From NCBI GenBank assembly GCA_001599975.1, contig BCIO01000001.1, forward strand, positions 930,001-994,000: a stretch of 64,000 nucleotides of DNA, in the 5' to 3' direction. Position 1 is the first letter of the stretch; each line of letters opens with the position of its first letter. The notes below the pieces were generated by a model. It saw only the letters and a program-made list of their open reading frames with translations. It was not told the DNA's origin and made no database searches. Shown in pieces: positions 11,543-25,356 of the stretch. Made by a program: the position numbers and the translations under genes. The DNA is from Cystobasidiopsis lactophilus (taxonomy: Eukaryota > Basidiomycota > Agaricostilbomycetes > Agaricostilbales > Chionosphaeraceae).

Positions 11543-12001
11543 GAGAAGGCAAACGCGGTCGCAAGGCGCTCGAGCTGCTCGACCCTCACGCCGATGGCCA
11601 TTCAGCTTGCTGCGGACAACAAGAAGGAAATGGCTGGACCGAGAGAGGTGGCAGGCCAGCGAATGGACTTCGAAGGGACAAGAAAGCCTTTGGGTTCACA
11701 TCTCTTTGCACTGTTCCAAACCCTTTTCCACGTCACCCTTGCACGATTAACCAGCCCAGAGCGCTCTTGCTGGACGTCTTGGGGGAATCCTCGCGTCTTG
11801 AAATGGGCTTGGCAAGGTCGAGCGAGCCCGTCTTCAAATCAGAGCAGCCAAGAAGTGGTCCGCATTCACCAGAGTCGCTCAGACCAGGTTCGAGGGAATA
11901 CAGAATGTGGCAGAGATTTGGTGTAGGGTGGTAGGACAGTAATACGATACATAGACGAGGAAGATGTACAAGGGGAGCCGAACGCCTTCCTTTGGACCCA
12001 T
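11543..12001. other. Intergenic region between convergent genes
   Basis: About 460 bases of 3' flank shared by RPT4 (plus) and the orphan gene ending at 12002 (minus). Nothing recognisable is seen. Confidence 0.5.
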
Positions 12002-12687
12002 TCAATATACGCCAATGCCAGCGCCCTGTTCCCAGTATCCAGATCCAAAGTCAATGTCTTGACCAAAGGGCCGGAAGACAACCGGGGGAGGCGCGCCGAG
12101 GTTGAGCGGCGTCGGTGGTGGCGCAAGGTCCCCGAGAGGCATCGTCCATCCTCTTTGCGAGGTCAGTTGCAGGCGCGACATTGCTGTGGCCATCATGATG
12201 GAGAACAAGTCCATGAGCTTCTTTTCGAGGGCTGCAGGCGTTGGCCGTGCATCGCCACCCCAAGGCGCCGTCGCCACATCGAACATTGACGGTGGCGAAA
12301 CATAATTCGGGTCTGCCCAGACGTCTTGGACATCTGGAACGCCATTCTGAAAGAGGACGTGGAGGCAGCCGCACACCGGGGGTTTGTCCGTAAGAATGGG
12401 GAGCACGAGGATGTACAGCCGCGCTTGGAGAGGATTGCCGGTAAGAAACTGAGGGAATTGGTAGGGGTCAAGGGGCGTGACGCTGGCATCCTTGCCTGTG
12501 TCACTCAGCGAATCAGCCTCAAAGCGCAAGGGAGAGCATCGAGGGATGACAAACCTGAGTAGTCTCCGAAGAGGTCCGGCAATGAGATGAAGAGGCTGAC
12601 CGCCAGCGATTGACTCGCGAAGGCACCGAGAATGATGTCGAGCTCCAAGGTGGTCTCGTCGGTGGGTAGGAGGCCAACAAAGTCCAT
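12002..12687 (-). CDS. Hypothetical protein
   Basis: Two-exon gene of roughly 210 codons whose family I do not recognise. The start at 12687 reads MDFVGLLPTDETTLELDIIL, and the first exon ends at GDYS. An intron of about 60 nt (gtttgt...acacag) joins to GKDASVTPLDPYQFPQFL. The second exon has ILVLPILTDKPPVCGCLHVLF and DPNYVSPPSMFDVATAPWGG, then an amphipathic segment LEKKLMDLFSIMMATAMSRL, and ends in a Pro/Gly-rich tail with stop at 12002-12004. There is no signal peptide or clear membrane span, so it is probably soluble. The long frame and consistent intron support it as real. Confidence 0.6.
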
Positions 12688-13092
12688 TTTGGGCGAGGGA
12701 CAGGGAGAATTGGGTGGTTGGAGGGCAAGAGAGAACATCAAACCTGAACCGAGGCGTTCCCTTTGTTCAGGTTTCGCATGGAGTGAGGTCAGGACGAAGG
12801 AGTGTCTTACCCTGTCATTCCGTCCACCCTCTTCTCAAGCCCAAGTTTCATGTGCGGAATGGCTCCAAAAAGCTTGGCAATACCACGCAAAGGCCAGCCA
12901 ATACGGCGCCTCGGGGAGCTAATCGCTCGTATCTTATGGCCGAGGAATTTGCAAGTGGAGGGCGGTGTCGAGGTGTCGCAACGTCGCAACTCCTGAGGCC
13001 GCGAAAGAAGTTCGCCACCAGACCTGGTGAGCCTTGCCGCCACAGCATTGACCTTTGCATCTCTGAAGCCGAGTTGGAGCACCATTTAGGGC
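12688..13092. other. Intergenic region between two minus-strand genes
   Basis: About 400 bases between the end of ALG3 and the start of the orphan gene. It should contain the orphan's promoter; no recognisable signal or extra gene is seen. Confidence 0.5.
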
Positions 13093-14946
13093 TCAATAGG
13101 TGCGCAAGAAGGTCGGCGGGCCGGTCCCTTTGTAGTCGTCCACCTTCTGGCTGATTCTGACACACAGAAGTACGAAGAGCACGGCTAATGAGATGCAGAG
13201 CGTCAAAGCGTGAGGCCAGCTACCGCAAGAGTCGAGCAGGTCGCCAGCTTTGTATTGTAGCCTGTAGCAAAAGAACGCAGACACCGAAGCCGTCAGAATC
13301 AGGCCTGAAACACCGACGAAAAGTGCCGGGTCAGGTGAAGGTGCATGTCGCTCACCAGCCGTTGTATCCCAATTCGATGCCCAAGGCCAGGAGAGGCCGG
13401 TAAAGCCACGGCACCTGCGCCGCGTGGTAAAGCAACGGCAAGGTGTAGTAGACCCAGGAGTAGAACGAGTAATGAAGGCTCCGGGCGAAGATGAAGCCCG
13501 TGAAATGCGACACGCAGAGCAAGGCGGCGACGTGGAAGCGAGAGGGCGAGAAGTCGAAGTTGCCCGGCAGGCTGCCAAGGTCGCGATAGCGAAGCCGGTA
13601 AATGACCCAGGCGCAGGAGGTCAGATGCAAGACGAGAAGCAGTCGCGCAAACCAAGGCGAGTAGAAGACTTCTTTGGGGACCCATTTCCAGCTGTGAGTA
13701 CGACACGCCGAGGTAAGCCCAGCGTCGCAGAAGTGCAAGCAAAGCGGACGCTGGCTCACTTCATCGAGTTGAACCACGCAAACTTCCTATTGAGTTGGTA
13801 CGCCCGAGTAATGTAGCTGACGGGATGCGTCAACAAGAAGGGCAGGCCAACGAGCAGCTGCCAGCCCACGGCCAAGCGGCAGGCCTCAGCCGTCTTTCGC
13901 CACCCGATGGACTGGACAAAGTGGTAGGCAGCTCCGGGGCCCCAGAGCAGGCCGTTCATCTTGACCGAGGCGCCAATGCTGAAGAACAGGAGCGCTGTCG
14001 AGGGCGCGCTCTTCTTGAGCGTGTGGATGACGCCAAGCAGGCTGAAGGCCACTTGGAACCTGCCTCAGAGCTCTGTCAGCAGGTCCGAATTTTGAATGAC
14101 TGCTTCATGGTGACGAACGGATCATTGAAGAGGCCATTCACGAAGACGTTGCGGACCTGTTAAGAGACCTCCAAATTCATTTCGGGCGGAATGGACAAAG
14201 AGGTTCACCAACCCGGACAGTGAACAGAAAGAACAAGCAGTCCAGCTCGGGCGTTGGGCTGGCCAAGGCGTACAGCACGTGGACGACCTTCATGAAGGCG
14301 ACTTGGAGGAAGACGAAGACGACTTGGGCGCCAAAGAACTCGGGCGCGTCCATTGATTTGTTCACTCCAAAGATGCGCTCAAACCACGAGAAGAACAGGA
14401 CGTGACCGCCAGCTGTGCAAGAGAAGCTTAGCTGGGAGGCTTGACGCCATGGAGCAGAACCAAGACGAACGATACTGGGGAGAGCGGCTTCAGGCTTCAA
14501 GCTGGATTCGACAGATGTGCGAGTGAGGACTTACAACCAACGGCCCAGTAGCTGGTGAGGCGAGTTGAGAGCCTGCTGTTCGATTAGAAGGGTGCACTTA
14601 CGTCCAGCGATTTTGGCGTCTGCAACTCGAGGTCAATCTTCCTCTTAGCCAGCTCTCATTTAGCATCCCACCCACAATCCAGTTCTCCATCAGCCCAAAT
14701 TTGATGCAGTTGCACCAGATAGGTCGGGTAGTCGATCACTATGCCAGTCAAGAGCAAAACATTGAGCAAACAAGGGCCGTGCATACGAATTGGCCAAGCT
14801 TTACCGTGGAGAGGGCCAGTATAAACGAAGAAGCAGTTCAAAGCAAACTCGCAGAGCAGCAGGTACGTCGACCAGCTCAGCTTGTAGGCGCGGTAGACGG
14901 CGGCCACCTTTTGGAGCAGCGGGTCGTATTCATGCTTGGATGGCAT
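13093..14946 (-). CDS. ALG3: Dol-P-Man:Man5GlcNAc2-PP-Dol alpha-1,3-mannosyltransferase
   Basis: ER membrane mannosyltransferase that adds the first dolichol-phosphate-mannose-dependent residue to the lipid-linked N-glycan precursor. Start at 14946 (MPSKHEYDPLLQK), then IVIDYPTYLVQL (equivalent to the luminal EIDW region), AGPTGPLV assembled over short exons near 14560-14620, GHVLFFSWFERIFGVNKSMD, and the family hallmark IGASVKMNGLLWGPG at about 13960. It continues LLVGLPFLLTHPVSYITRAY, SFYSWVYYTLPLLY and a final helix before YKGTGPPTFLRTY with stop at 13093. Multiple hydrophobic helices and length fit ALG3. Several introns are confirmed by frame continuity; those between 14410 and 14640 are least certain. 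Confidence 0.88.
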
Positions 14947-15185
14947 TCGTGTCGGGCATTCGTAACGCGGTCGTTCAATAAGTCTAATGGCCTCTAATCC
15001 TGAGAAATGCGAGATGAGGGTGCTGGACGTCCCGGAGCAACGCGCTGACCTAAGGAGGAGGCCGCCGAGAGCGGAGGGATCCCTCTGCAGGTGACCACCG
15101 AGGCTCGTTGTCGTTCGCAGTACTTATTGGCTTCAGCTGTTCTCCGAATACCCTCGTTGTGCCTGCGAATACGTGAAGAGGGCGA

Positions 15186-17359
15186 ATGGCCGTGGATTTG
15201 AGCGACGCAAACCTGGCAGGCGCCATCCAGGACCTCGTCAATGGCCACGCAGACTGGCTCCGGGTGTCCTACGCGGCAAGAGACCGGATCGTCCTCGCCG
15301 CCAAGGGGTCCCAAGGCATCGAGGAGCTCAAGTCTAGCCTATCCGTGCGTATGCTTTGAACATTATGCGCATTGAGCATGGAGCTGAACCGTGAATCGCC
15401 CAGTCCTCGTCGGTCGACACGGAAGAGGCTCACTTTGGCTTCTTGGTCATGGAGCACAAGGTCTTGCTGTGGAGCTACTTGCCAGACATTGGGTATGGAC
15501 GCGTCTTGCGTGATTCGCCAAAAACCATCTGATGACGAGAGACCGCATTCCACAGCGGCGTAAAACGGGCCAGAGCTCTAGTCCACAGCCGGCAGATTGG
15601 CGCGTTGCTCGACCATCAAGCCACCTTCTCCTTCAGCGCCATCTCCGAGTTCACCGTCAGCGTGGCCCGGGCGAAATTGCGCCTCGATGGCAGCTCGTCC
15701 ATCCCACCATCGCCGAACCCGGCGTCTCCGGTAGTTGCCACGAGCTCTTCGTCACCTACAAGTGACAAGACCATCGTGGCCGGCGCCGGGCGCTCCAGGT
15801 CGCCCCAATTGCCACCCAAGTCTCCTTTGCAATCCAACTTTGCCGGGCGCGAAAGCCCTCGGTTAGGGACACCGCCGCCACCAGCGCCGCCATCTGCTGC
15901 AATGCCGACCGAACCTGCGCCTATGCCCTCTCCCATCCCTATGCCAGGCCAGTCTTACAACTTCAACCAGTCGGGCACCACCGAACCTCCACCACCACCG
16001 GCAGCAGTTGCAGCACCTCCGCCTCCGGAAGCAGCTCAGAACGGCAGCTCCCTGGAGCCACCCCAATCCGAAGCAGCTGATAATGTGTCTAACCAAGCGG
16101 TCGTCGGCGTGCCTATCGAGCCCAAGCAAGGCTTGACAATCGATACCACCACCGAACCCGTTCCAGCCTCGACGACGGACGAAGGCCTAACGCCGTCAGA
16201 AGCCGTCAAAGCCATGTACGAAAACAAGCAGGAGGACCTTCCCCCTACGCCAACGAACGGCACCGCTTCCAAGACTTCCTCGCCGCGGCCTGTGTCCGCC
16301 TTCCAATCCGCGCCCGCCGCGCCGCCCTCTTCCCCTAAAGCGCTTTCAATGCGCGAGCAGAGGCTCAAGGAGCTGCAAGAGGTCGAAGCGGCCAAAGCCA
16401 AGCGGAGAGCGTCCCAAGCGTCCACCATGAAGACGCACTCCCGGTCGGGGTCAAGGTCAGAAGAGCCCGACTTCGCCTCGCCTCAACACAGGGAACAAGC
16501 CCGACTAGCGGAAGAGCGGGCCCGAGCGCAATACCAAGCGCAAGAGGCGGAGCGGGAGCGGCTGGGGGCAATCGAGAGGGAGAGGCTCGAGCGGGAAGAG
16601 ATGCAAAGGCGGCAGGCTGCCGAGCGTCTCAGAAAAGAGGAGGAATGGAGGGCGGAAACAGCGCGGAAGGAGCTCGAGGCGGAGGCACTCAAGAAGCAGG
16701 AGGAGGCCAACGCGGCCAAAGTGGAAGAGGCCCGGCTGGCCAAGCTGGAAGCGGAGCGCAAGGCAGCGGAAGAGAAGGCCAGGCTGGAGCAGGAGGCCAA
16801 GCAGAAGCTGTTGGACAAGAAGGAAGAGCAGGAGCGGCTAAAAGCCCAGTTCGTCGTGCTGCGCGAGCAAGGGCAGACCATGCTCTCCGGCTTCGTCTCG
16901 GTCCAAGGCGGCAACTCGATCATCTGGAAACGAAGGTGGTTCGAGTTGAAGCGAGGGGCGCTGTCGTTATACAAGAACCAAAATGTGGGTTGCCCCTCTC
17001 CTCTCCAGTTTTCGGGGTCGAGCCGTGATGCTGAAACTCGGGTTTCAGGAGACCGCCAAGCCGGTCGATTGGCTCAATCTCGACCCATCACGGCGGGCGA
17101 GAGTGTCAGACGCGGAGGAGGAAACTCTGTTGCCACTCAGCTTCAAGATCAGGTTTGCCCCTCTCGAGCTCTCCACGCCTCTTGACCCACGCTGACGCGT
17201 CTGCAGCACGGATGACGAGGAGGACACCTACCTGTTCTATTGCGATGAGAAGGTGAGCATTCCTCAGCCGACAGGAGACGATCATGCCAGAAGCTCAATC
17301 ATGCGCACTAGGCCGACCAAGACTTGCTCTTGTCCGCTCTCGAGCAGGCCATGCATTGA
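15186..17359 (+). CDS. ADF-H (coactosin/drebrin-like) and PH domain protein with coiled coil
   Basis: Start at 15186 (MAVDLSDANLAGAIQDLVNG) opens an ADF-homology domain of the coactosin/drebrin type (VLAAKGSQGIEEL, AHFGFLVMEHKVLLWSY, RARALVHSRQIG, FTVSVARAKLRL), which normally binds F-actin. A long Ser/Pro-rich linker follows, then about 150 residues of highly charged coiled coil (RLAEERARAQYQAQEAER and onwards) and a PH domain starting SGFVSVQGGNSIIWKRRWFE, continued over introns through YLFYCDEK and ADQDLLLSALEQAMH, stop at 17357-17359. Introns at 15348, 15491, 16984, about 17153 and 17252. The architecture suggests an adaptor linking cortical actin and membranes. The role is inference from domains. 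Confidence 0.8.
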
Positions 17360-17593
17360 ACACCTCTCTCCCCTGCTTGTGAGACCAGGTATCAAAACGC
17401 GAACCCCTCTAGCGAGACTTCAAGCACATGCGTTAGCTTCAAACTTTTCGGGTTGACAAAGACGAGAAGGCCGCGTTCAGTCCCTCCTCCGCTTGCACAA
17501 GGCTTGCTCTGGCACGACCACTGGCTTCATTCTCCCACTTGCTGTTCCCTTCCTTTGACATCAACTGTACGCTCTCTCAAACCCATCGCCGCC

Positions 17594-18770
17594 ATGAATC
17601 TCCTCTCGCTCTTGCCCGCTGCCCTCTTCTCGCTGGCTCAAGCCTCGACCTTGATTGTTTACAAACGTGCGTCCTTGGCCTCCCTTTAGCAATGAGCAAC
17701 TGCTAAATCCCAGTTGTCGGTGCACAGCGAGTGCGTCGGTGTCTTTGCTTAGGCTTTGACAGGGCAGCAAGTTTTGACAGGCCGTCCTTAGGAATCATCA
17801 GCCCCAACGCTCAAAGCTTGTGGATCGCCGGTCAAGAGCAAACGGTGACTTGGTGCGTTTGCAACGTTACCTCAGCTACTTGGTCGGTAGCTTAGGCATC
17901 GCGGGGGACTGCACAGGGATCCAACTGGCATTCCTGAAGGCTACACCGGCCGTGTCTTGCTCGCCCACCCTACTGAAGGCAATGAGCACCTCAACACCAG
18001 TTCGTGTCGTCCTTCTTTCCCCTCTCAGCGCACTTGGGCTGAAGTGGTGCTATCAATGAACAGCTGATCCGCTGGCCATTGGCTTCAGCCTCACCGACGG
18101 CTCCGTCTCCTTCATCTTGCCGGCCGACGTCGAGCTCGGCTACGCTGCCATCGCCCTCCTCGGCCCCGCCGACAACCTCTCAGAGGAGTTCTTGAGTTCG
18201 TCGCGTCGCACTCTCTAAGCCACCTTCCTTTGACTGAGGCTTGTCTGCCGCCGAACAGTCGTCTAAGCATTCCCAGCTTTCGAACGCACGCTTCTGGCGG
18301 TTGTATATGTGGCGTTTCCGATACAAGAGGACTCATCAAGCGCCACCGGATGGCAAGATTGTAAATCTCAGACGCCAGAGGGGGGGATTTCTGAACGAGC
18401 TTTTCCCCAATGAACACGGACCTTTTGGCTTTCAAACCACCCTTTCTACGCATGAATTGACTGTCAGTAGCGTCTGAGGCCACCCAGAACTTGAAAGCCC
18501 TGCCCGAAAGCCAACTCGAGAGCGCGAGTGCGTTCCTGCCTTTGGACAGCCACTCTCGCCTTGCCTTGATGGCTGGCCACCCACGCCAAATCCTGTGGAG
18601 CATGGGCGCCATGATGTCGTTCAGTGAGTGCGACTGATCGGCAGCGGTCGAGCGCCCGAGCTGAGGATGCTCCTCTCGCGCGAAAAGTGCTCGGCGGCTA
18701 CTTTGTGATCAAGGATCGCAACAAGAAGGGCTGGGAGCTAGGTTCGCAGTCTTTCATCGAGATCAAGTAG
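17594..18770 (+). CDS. Secreted Kre9/Knh1-like protein
   Basis: Short secreted protein with an N-terminal signal peptide (LLSLLPAALFSLAQAS) and the Kre9/KNH-type N-terminal domain of extracellular fungal proteins: LIVYK, then SPNAQSLWIAGQEQTVTW, PTGIPEGYTGRVLLAH, DPLAIGFSLTDGSVSFILPADVELGYAAIALLG and DNLSEEFL. The last readable exon is VLGGYFVIKDRNKKGWELG, ending at a stop at 18768-18770. The order is typical of the family, whose members sit in or near the cell wall. The middle, 18195-18680, could not be assembled with confidence, so internal exons are approximate. No GPI signal is seen at the C-terminus. Confidence 0.65.
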
Positions 18771-19731
18771 GCTTTGGGCTTATGGCGAAAGCGCAGCGGA
18801 GGACAACGGGATACGGCGGCGGTATCAAAAGTAAACTTGAAGGCGGCGAGCCAGCTCTCAAGAGTCGACGAGGGTCACAGGGGCAGATTGGTGGCAGAAG
18901 CTTGCTAATAGCTGTTGTACAAAAGGATCCCTTTAAAGAAAACCCTTCCAAGTCATGACTCTACTTCTCCAGGAAGCCAAAGCGCCCAAGGTGGCGCCCT
19001 GTTCCCAGGAAACAAATCTAAAGGGGTGTTCGTGAATTCTAGCAAAGTCTAAGGGGGGTGGATGCATCGTGGCAGTAGTCGTTTCCTTCTTGTTGGAGTT
19101 GGTGTAAATGCTTTGGTTGTTTTTCCGGCTCGACGCGCAGTTTTGTTGTAAAAAAATGGAGAAGGGGTATCGAAGAACGAGGTGGTTGTTTTTTGCGCGC
19201 GCAGAGGCCCAGAAAAAGAGTAAGGCCGAAGAAAGAAATGATGTGGTGCCCGACGGGGGCGATGCAACAATGGCTTTCGTGCTGGATGCTTGATGCAAGG
19301 GGAGAGGGTGAAAGCTGGACAAAAGCCAGTGTTGGTCTAGGGCGTGTGATGATGGCCGACGTGGTGCCGGCTTGGAGGTTAAGACTTTGTCGAAGTTCGT
19401 GATAGAGTCTAAGGGAGGAAGCTGAAGGGAAGTTGGGGATAAAGAAAGGGACCAAGTCGTTGGTGTTAAGGCTTTGCTTGTCGGATTCTTCTCGGCGCCC
19501 GGAAAGCAAGACTAGTGAAAGTCTCTTTAGGCTGAGAAAACAAGCCGACCAAGTCCAAAGTCGTTATGAGCAAGCTGCCAATTTGACACACAGAGAAGAC
19601 GAAAGAGGCGAAGAGTCGAGAGCGAAAGCCGGATTAAAGGAGTAGCGTTATCGACATGGCGAAACCGAACCGAACGGAACTGAAAGGAGGAAGAGGCCGC
19701 TTTGGTGGGGTGGGGGGTGCGCTGGGCGCGT
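18771..19731. other. Intergenic region between convergent genes
   Basis: About 960 bases between the Kre9/Knh1-like gene (plus) and DED1 (minus), so 3' flank of both. It is pyrimidine-rich on the minus strand (e.g. near 19130-19210), which is consistent with a long DED1 3' UTR. No conserved protein or RNA gene is seen. Confidence 0.5.
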
Positions 19732-22117
<2,386 letters not shown>

Positions 22118-22460
22118 ATAGAGTTTGTTGTGGTGGAAAAGGAGCAACAGGCTTCGAGGCGAGGCTGGGAGGAAAATTCTTGCCTGAGCGTCGATCCGTA
22201 AACCCGTGGTGCAGATCCGGTCCCTTCCAGAACTTCGCCAAACCACTCAGTATGGTCGACTGACAGCCCTCGTGAGCAAGAAGTGTTCAGGGTAAATGCG
22301 AACGACACGACGATGAAGAATTGCAGGATATCTCGATGTAAGGGGGAATTTGCCACTCTCAGGTGAAATGATACGGATAGACCCGGCAATGCCTAGGCTC
22401 CACGCCGTGGATCTGGTATAGACCAACAATTGAAGAGGCCAGGTTGATACAGAGGGTCGC
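22118..22460. other. Intergenic region upstream of DED1
   Basis: About 340 bases that should hold the DED1 promoter and 5' leader plus the 3' flank of the next minus-strand gene. No recognisable regulatory motif was identified. Confidence 0.4.
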
Positions 22461-23320
22461 CTATAAGCCTTTGAAGCGTGGGATCCGAGACGGGCTCGAG
22501 TGGCGACTGTCGGTGGACGAGGCTTCTTGGCGGGCCAGGCGCGTCGTGATGTGGTGCGACTCGGGGTGTGAAAACGAAAAGGAGGACTCGAAGTGCGGTT
22601 GCTGGGCCAGCGCCGACTGCCCTTCGGTGATCAACGAACCCAGCGTGCCTGTCGGTGGCAAACCGCCCGTGAATTGGACATCACACTATGCACAGGTAGA
22701 GAAGGCCTCACTTTTGAGCTTGAGGAACTCTGGGTCCTCCTCGTCCACGCCCTCGGTATCCATCGGCTGGAAGGAGCTGGTGGTGGGCACGGGAGCGAGG
22801 AAGCTTGGCGGGATTCGCCTGGACAGCGAGACCCTGCTCTTGAGTCTGTCGGTGCTCCTCCGCCCTCCCGAGCTCGGTCTGAAAGGAGGTTTGCTGGTTG
22901 ACTGTTTCGGAAAGGGCATCTACGCGCGCATCGTCACTATCAGTAAGACTTTCATTAAACATGCGGCGGGAGACTCCTTACCGAAACGAGCTGGGACTCC
23001 TCGTAGGAAGGAGGAGGGTTTTCAGAAGAGCTAGAGCCTTTCCAATAGCTGTACGCGGCCTGGGAGAGAACGCGGCGCGCATCAGTGGCGTTCCTGGATC
23101 GCTCTGGGGCGCTCAACACCCTCACCAGTCCAACTGCTGCAGTGATTGCCAGGCCTGAGATCACCGTATTTCCAACTGCCGATGCGAGCGTCCAGCCAGC
23201 AGCAGAAGTCTTGCGCCTCTTGACAGCCGGTTCATGCGCGTCGAATTCGCCCTCTGCCTGAGCCCAGGACACCTCAGCTGATGCAGCTTCGGACGAGTAT
23301 GCCCTCTTGTGCGACGACAT
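22461..23320 (-). CDS. Hypothetical membrane-anchored protein
   Basis: Start at 23320 (MSSHKRAYSSEAASAEVSWA). It has a basic patch AVKRRKTSAAG, directly followed by a hydrophobic segment WTLASAVGNTVISGLAIT and AAVGLVRVL. After this come PPPSYEESQL (a PPxY-like motif, a known WW-domain ligand), an intron near 22935-22980, a Ser/Pro-rich region FQPMDTEGVDEEDPEFL, a second intron, and a Ser/His-rich end SRIPRFKGL with stop at 22461-22463. One membrane span is likely. The family was not recognised. The PPxY motif makes a ubiquitin-ligase adaptor role conceivable, but this is speculation. It is divergent from the F-box gene at 23541. Confidence 0.55.
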
Positions 23321-23540
23321 CGCTGAGGTGGTCGAGCGAGAGCAAAACACCACAGGGCCCCCAAAAACCGCGGGCGAGCGCACAGACCATCAGCGCTCAG
23401 CCTCAGCGACTGGCAAGTCGCCTGTTGACCACCACCCAAAGCATCAGTCGTCCAGCATCAGCACACACTTTGTCGTTCACAATCGTTCCTCGCAAGCGCA
23501 AATAGAGCATGCCCCAGTAAACTTGTGACAAAGAAAGCAG

Positions 23541-25145
23541 ATGGAGTCGTCGAGCCCGCCCGACGCTGTCAAAACAGCATGCACCTGTGAGAGCTGCCGT
23601 TCCCTGCAGGACCCTACCAAGGTGTGTCCCATCATACTTGTTAACTGTGTGCGATGCAGGTTGACGGAGCCTTGGGTGCGTTGGCCCTGCTGCAGCTTGG
23701 TGACAGCGACCCAAAGAAGGTCGCCAGTCCCCAAAAGGCCTTGCCGCTCGAAATCATGCTCATGGTGTTTGATGAGCTGGGTCAAACCTATAGCGGAGCC
23801 AGCGGCATCTTGACAAGACTTCCACTCCTTTGCCGGCGCCTCTACTGGCCCGCCCAGCGCTTGCTTTACGAGAAGATCCTCTGCGGCTCTGGCATCGACG
23901 CCGACGGTCTCATCACCACTCTGGAGGCGCGTCCAGACCTCGCCAAGCTCATTCGAACTGTGCGCCTGCTGTACCGCCACGATGCCGGCGAGGACGGTTT
24001 CTGCGAATGCGACCGTTGCCTATCGGCCCCGGAGAGCCAAAGAATCTTCGAACTTGCGGGTGGCAACATCAAGTCTCTCGTCGCCGAAGCCTGCTGCGCC
24101 CCCCGTGCTCAACTGAACCTGTCATCCGAGGCGCTTCAAGCCGCCTGCGCCACTGTTGAAAGGCTCCAGGTCCAGTGGGACGATGACGAGCTGGTGCCGC
24201 TCCATTCCCCCGTCCTCCACCAGCTGCTTTGCGCCTGCCCGTCCCTCAAAAGGTTGCACCTCAGCTCTTGCTTCGAGAGCCTGCCAGGCACTACCGTCCC
24301 CGTTTTGGCCTCTTGCCGCTTGACCTCCTTGCTCCTCGGCGCTTCGGACATATCTGGACCTCATCTCACTGCTTTACTCGCCGGTATGCTTCCGTTGCCA
24401 AGCAGGAAAGCAAAAAAGGGCTGACTCGGCGAGATGGTGATCCTTCAGCTTCCCACGCCAGTTTGAGGGTCCTGTCTGTGAGTTCTCTTTCAATCCCTTT
24501 TACTCTTCGATCTGCGATAAGTTGACGGCCCCAATGATGCTTTAGATCCGAGCTTCGCAGCACCTGTCCGTATGGGGCTTCATTGGCCTGCTCTCTTCGA
24601 GCGAGTATGGCGTCCGCGAGTTGCATCTGGAGGTCCACCCAGAGACCATGCCTTCGCGAGAGATGGAGAAAGAGTGGACCGCTCAGTTGCTGCCTCTGTT
24701 GCGCCGCTTTCCCCGCCTCCAGATCCTCGCTCTCGTCTACGGCTCGCTGAAAGGGGTCTTCTCCGAGCTCGGATCTCTCAAGATGGCCCAATCGCTCAAA
24801 ATACTCTCGGTTTCCGAAATCTCTAGATCGTCCTCCAGTAGGCGTTTCGTAGGGGGCGGAAGCGCGCGTCGGTCACTCACAGCCTTCCGCACAGTCTGCG
24901 CTTCTTCGATCTCTCGTCTGGACCTTGACTCCTTCCCTCTTCTCAAGCTCATCACCACGCCGGCTGTTTCGGCCATCCAACCCGCCCATGCGACGTGCGC
25001 CTGCACCATCGGCAACTTTGTCGCTGAATGCAAGCGCAAGGGAATCGCCCTGACCAGCGGTGTTCACCGTTTGTATGTCTTCATCAGGGTTTGAGTCCAT
25101 TTTTTGCGCTTAACCTGGGCGTCACACAGGTCCTACGCTGTGTGA
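23541..25145 (+). CDS. F-box-like protein with leucine-rich C-terminal region
   Basis: Start at 23541 (MESSSPPDAVKTACTCESC) with a short Cys-rich leader. An intron at 23621-23658 joins to VDGALGALALLQLGD, followed by an F-box-like segment ALPLEIMLMVFDELGQ and RLPLLCRRLYWPAQRLLYEKI, the usual fungal F-box arrangement that would bind Skp1. Leucine-rich stretches follow (CPSLKRLHLSSC, SCRLTSLLLGASDISG, FPRLQILALVYGSL). Introns lie near 24385-24545, 24838-24890 and 25068-25129, giving a C-terminus HRLSYAV with stop at 25143-25145. Likely an SCF ubiquitin-ligase receptor. The last 80 residues depend on splice choice. Confidence 0.65.
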
Positions 25146-25356
25146 TCGTCGGCGCTGGCGTGATCCCTCCAGCTACCCGCCGCAGCAGCAATCAGACAGC
25201 CAAGAAGGGGACAGGAGTTTCTGAGATGCAATGCAATGAGCACAATAGAAAGGCTTCACGCCAAAGTCCATTTCGAATATAAGCACAAGCGTGGATTGGG
25301 TCTAAATTTCCCAGAGTCTTGAATTAGAAGTGTCCGTGTGTGATAGGTAATGTCCT

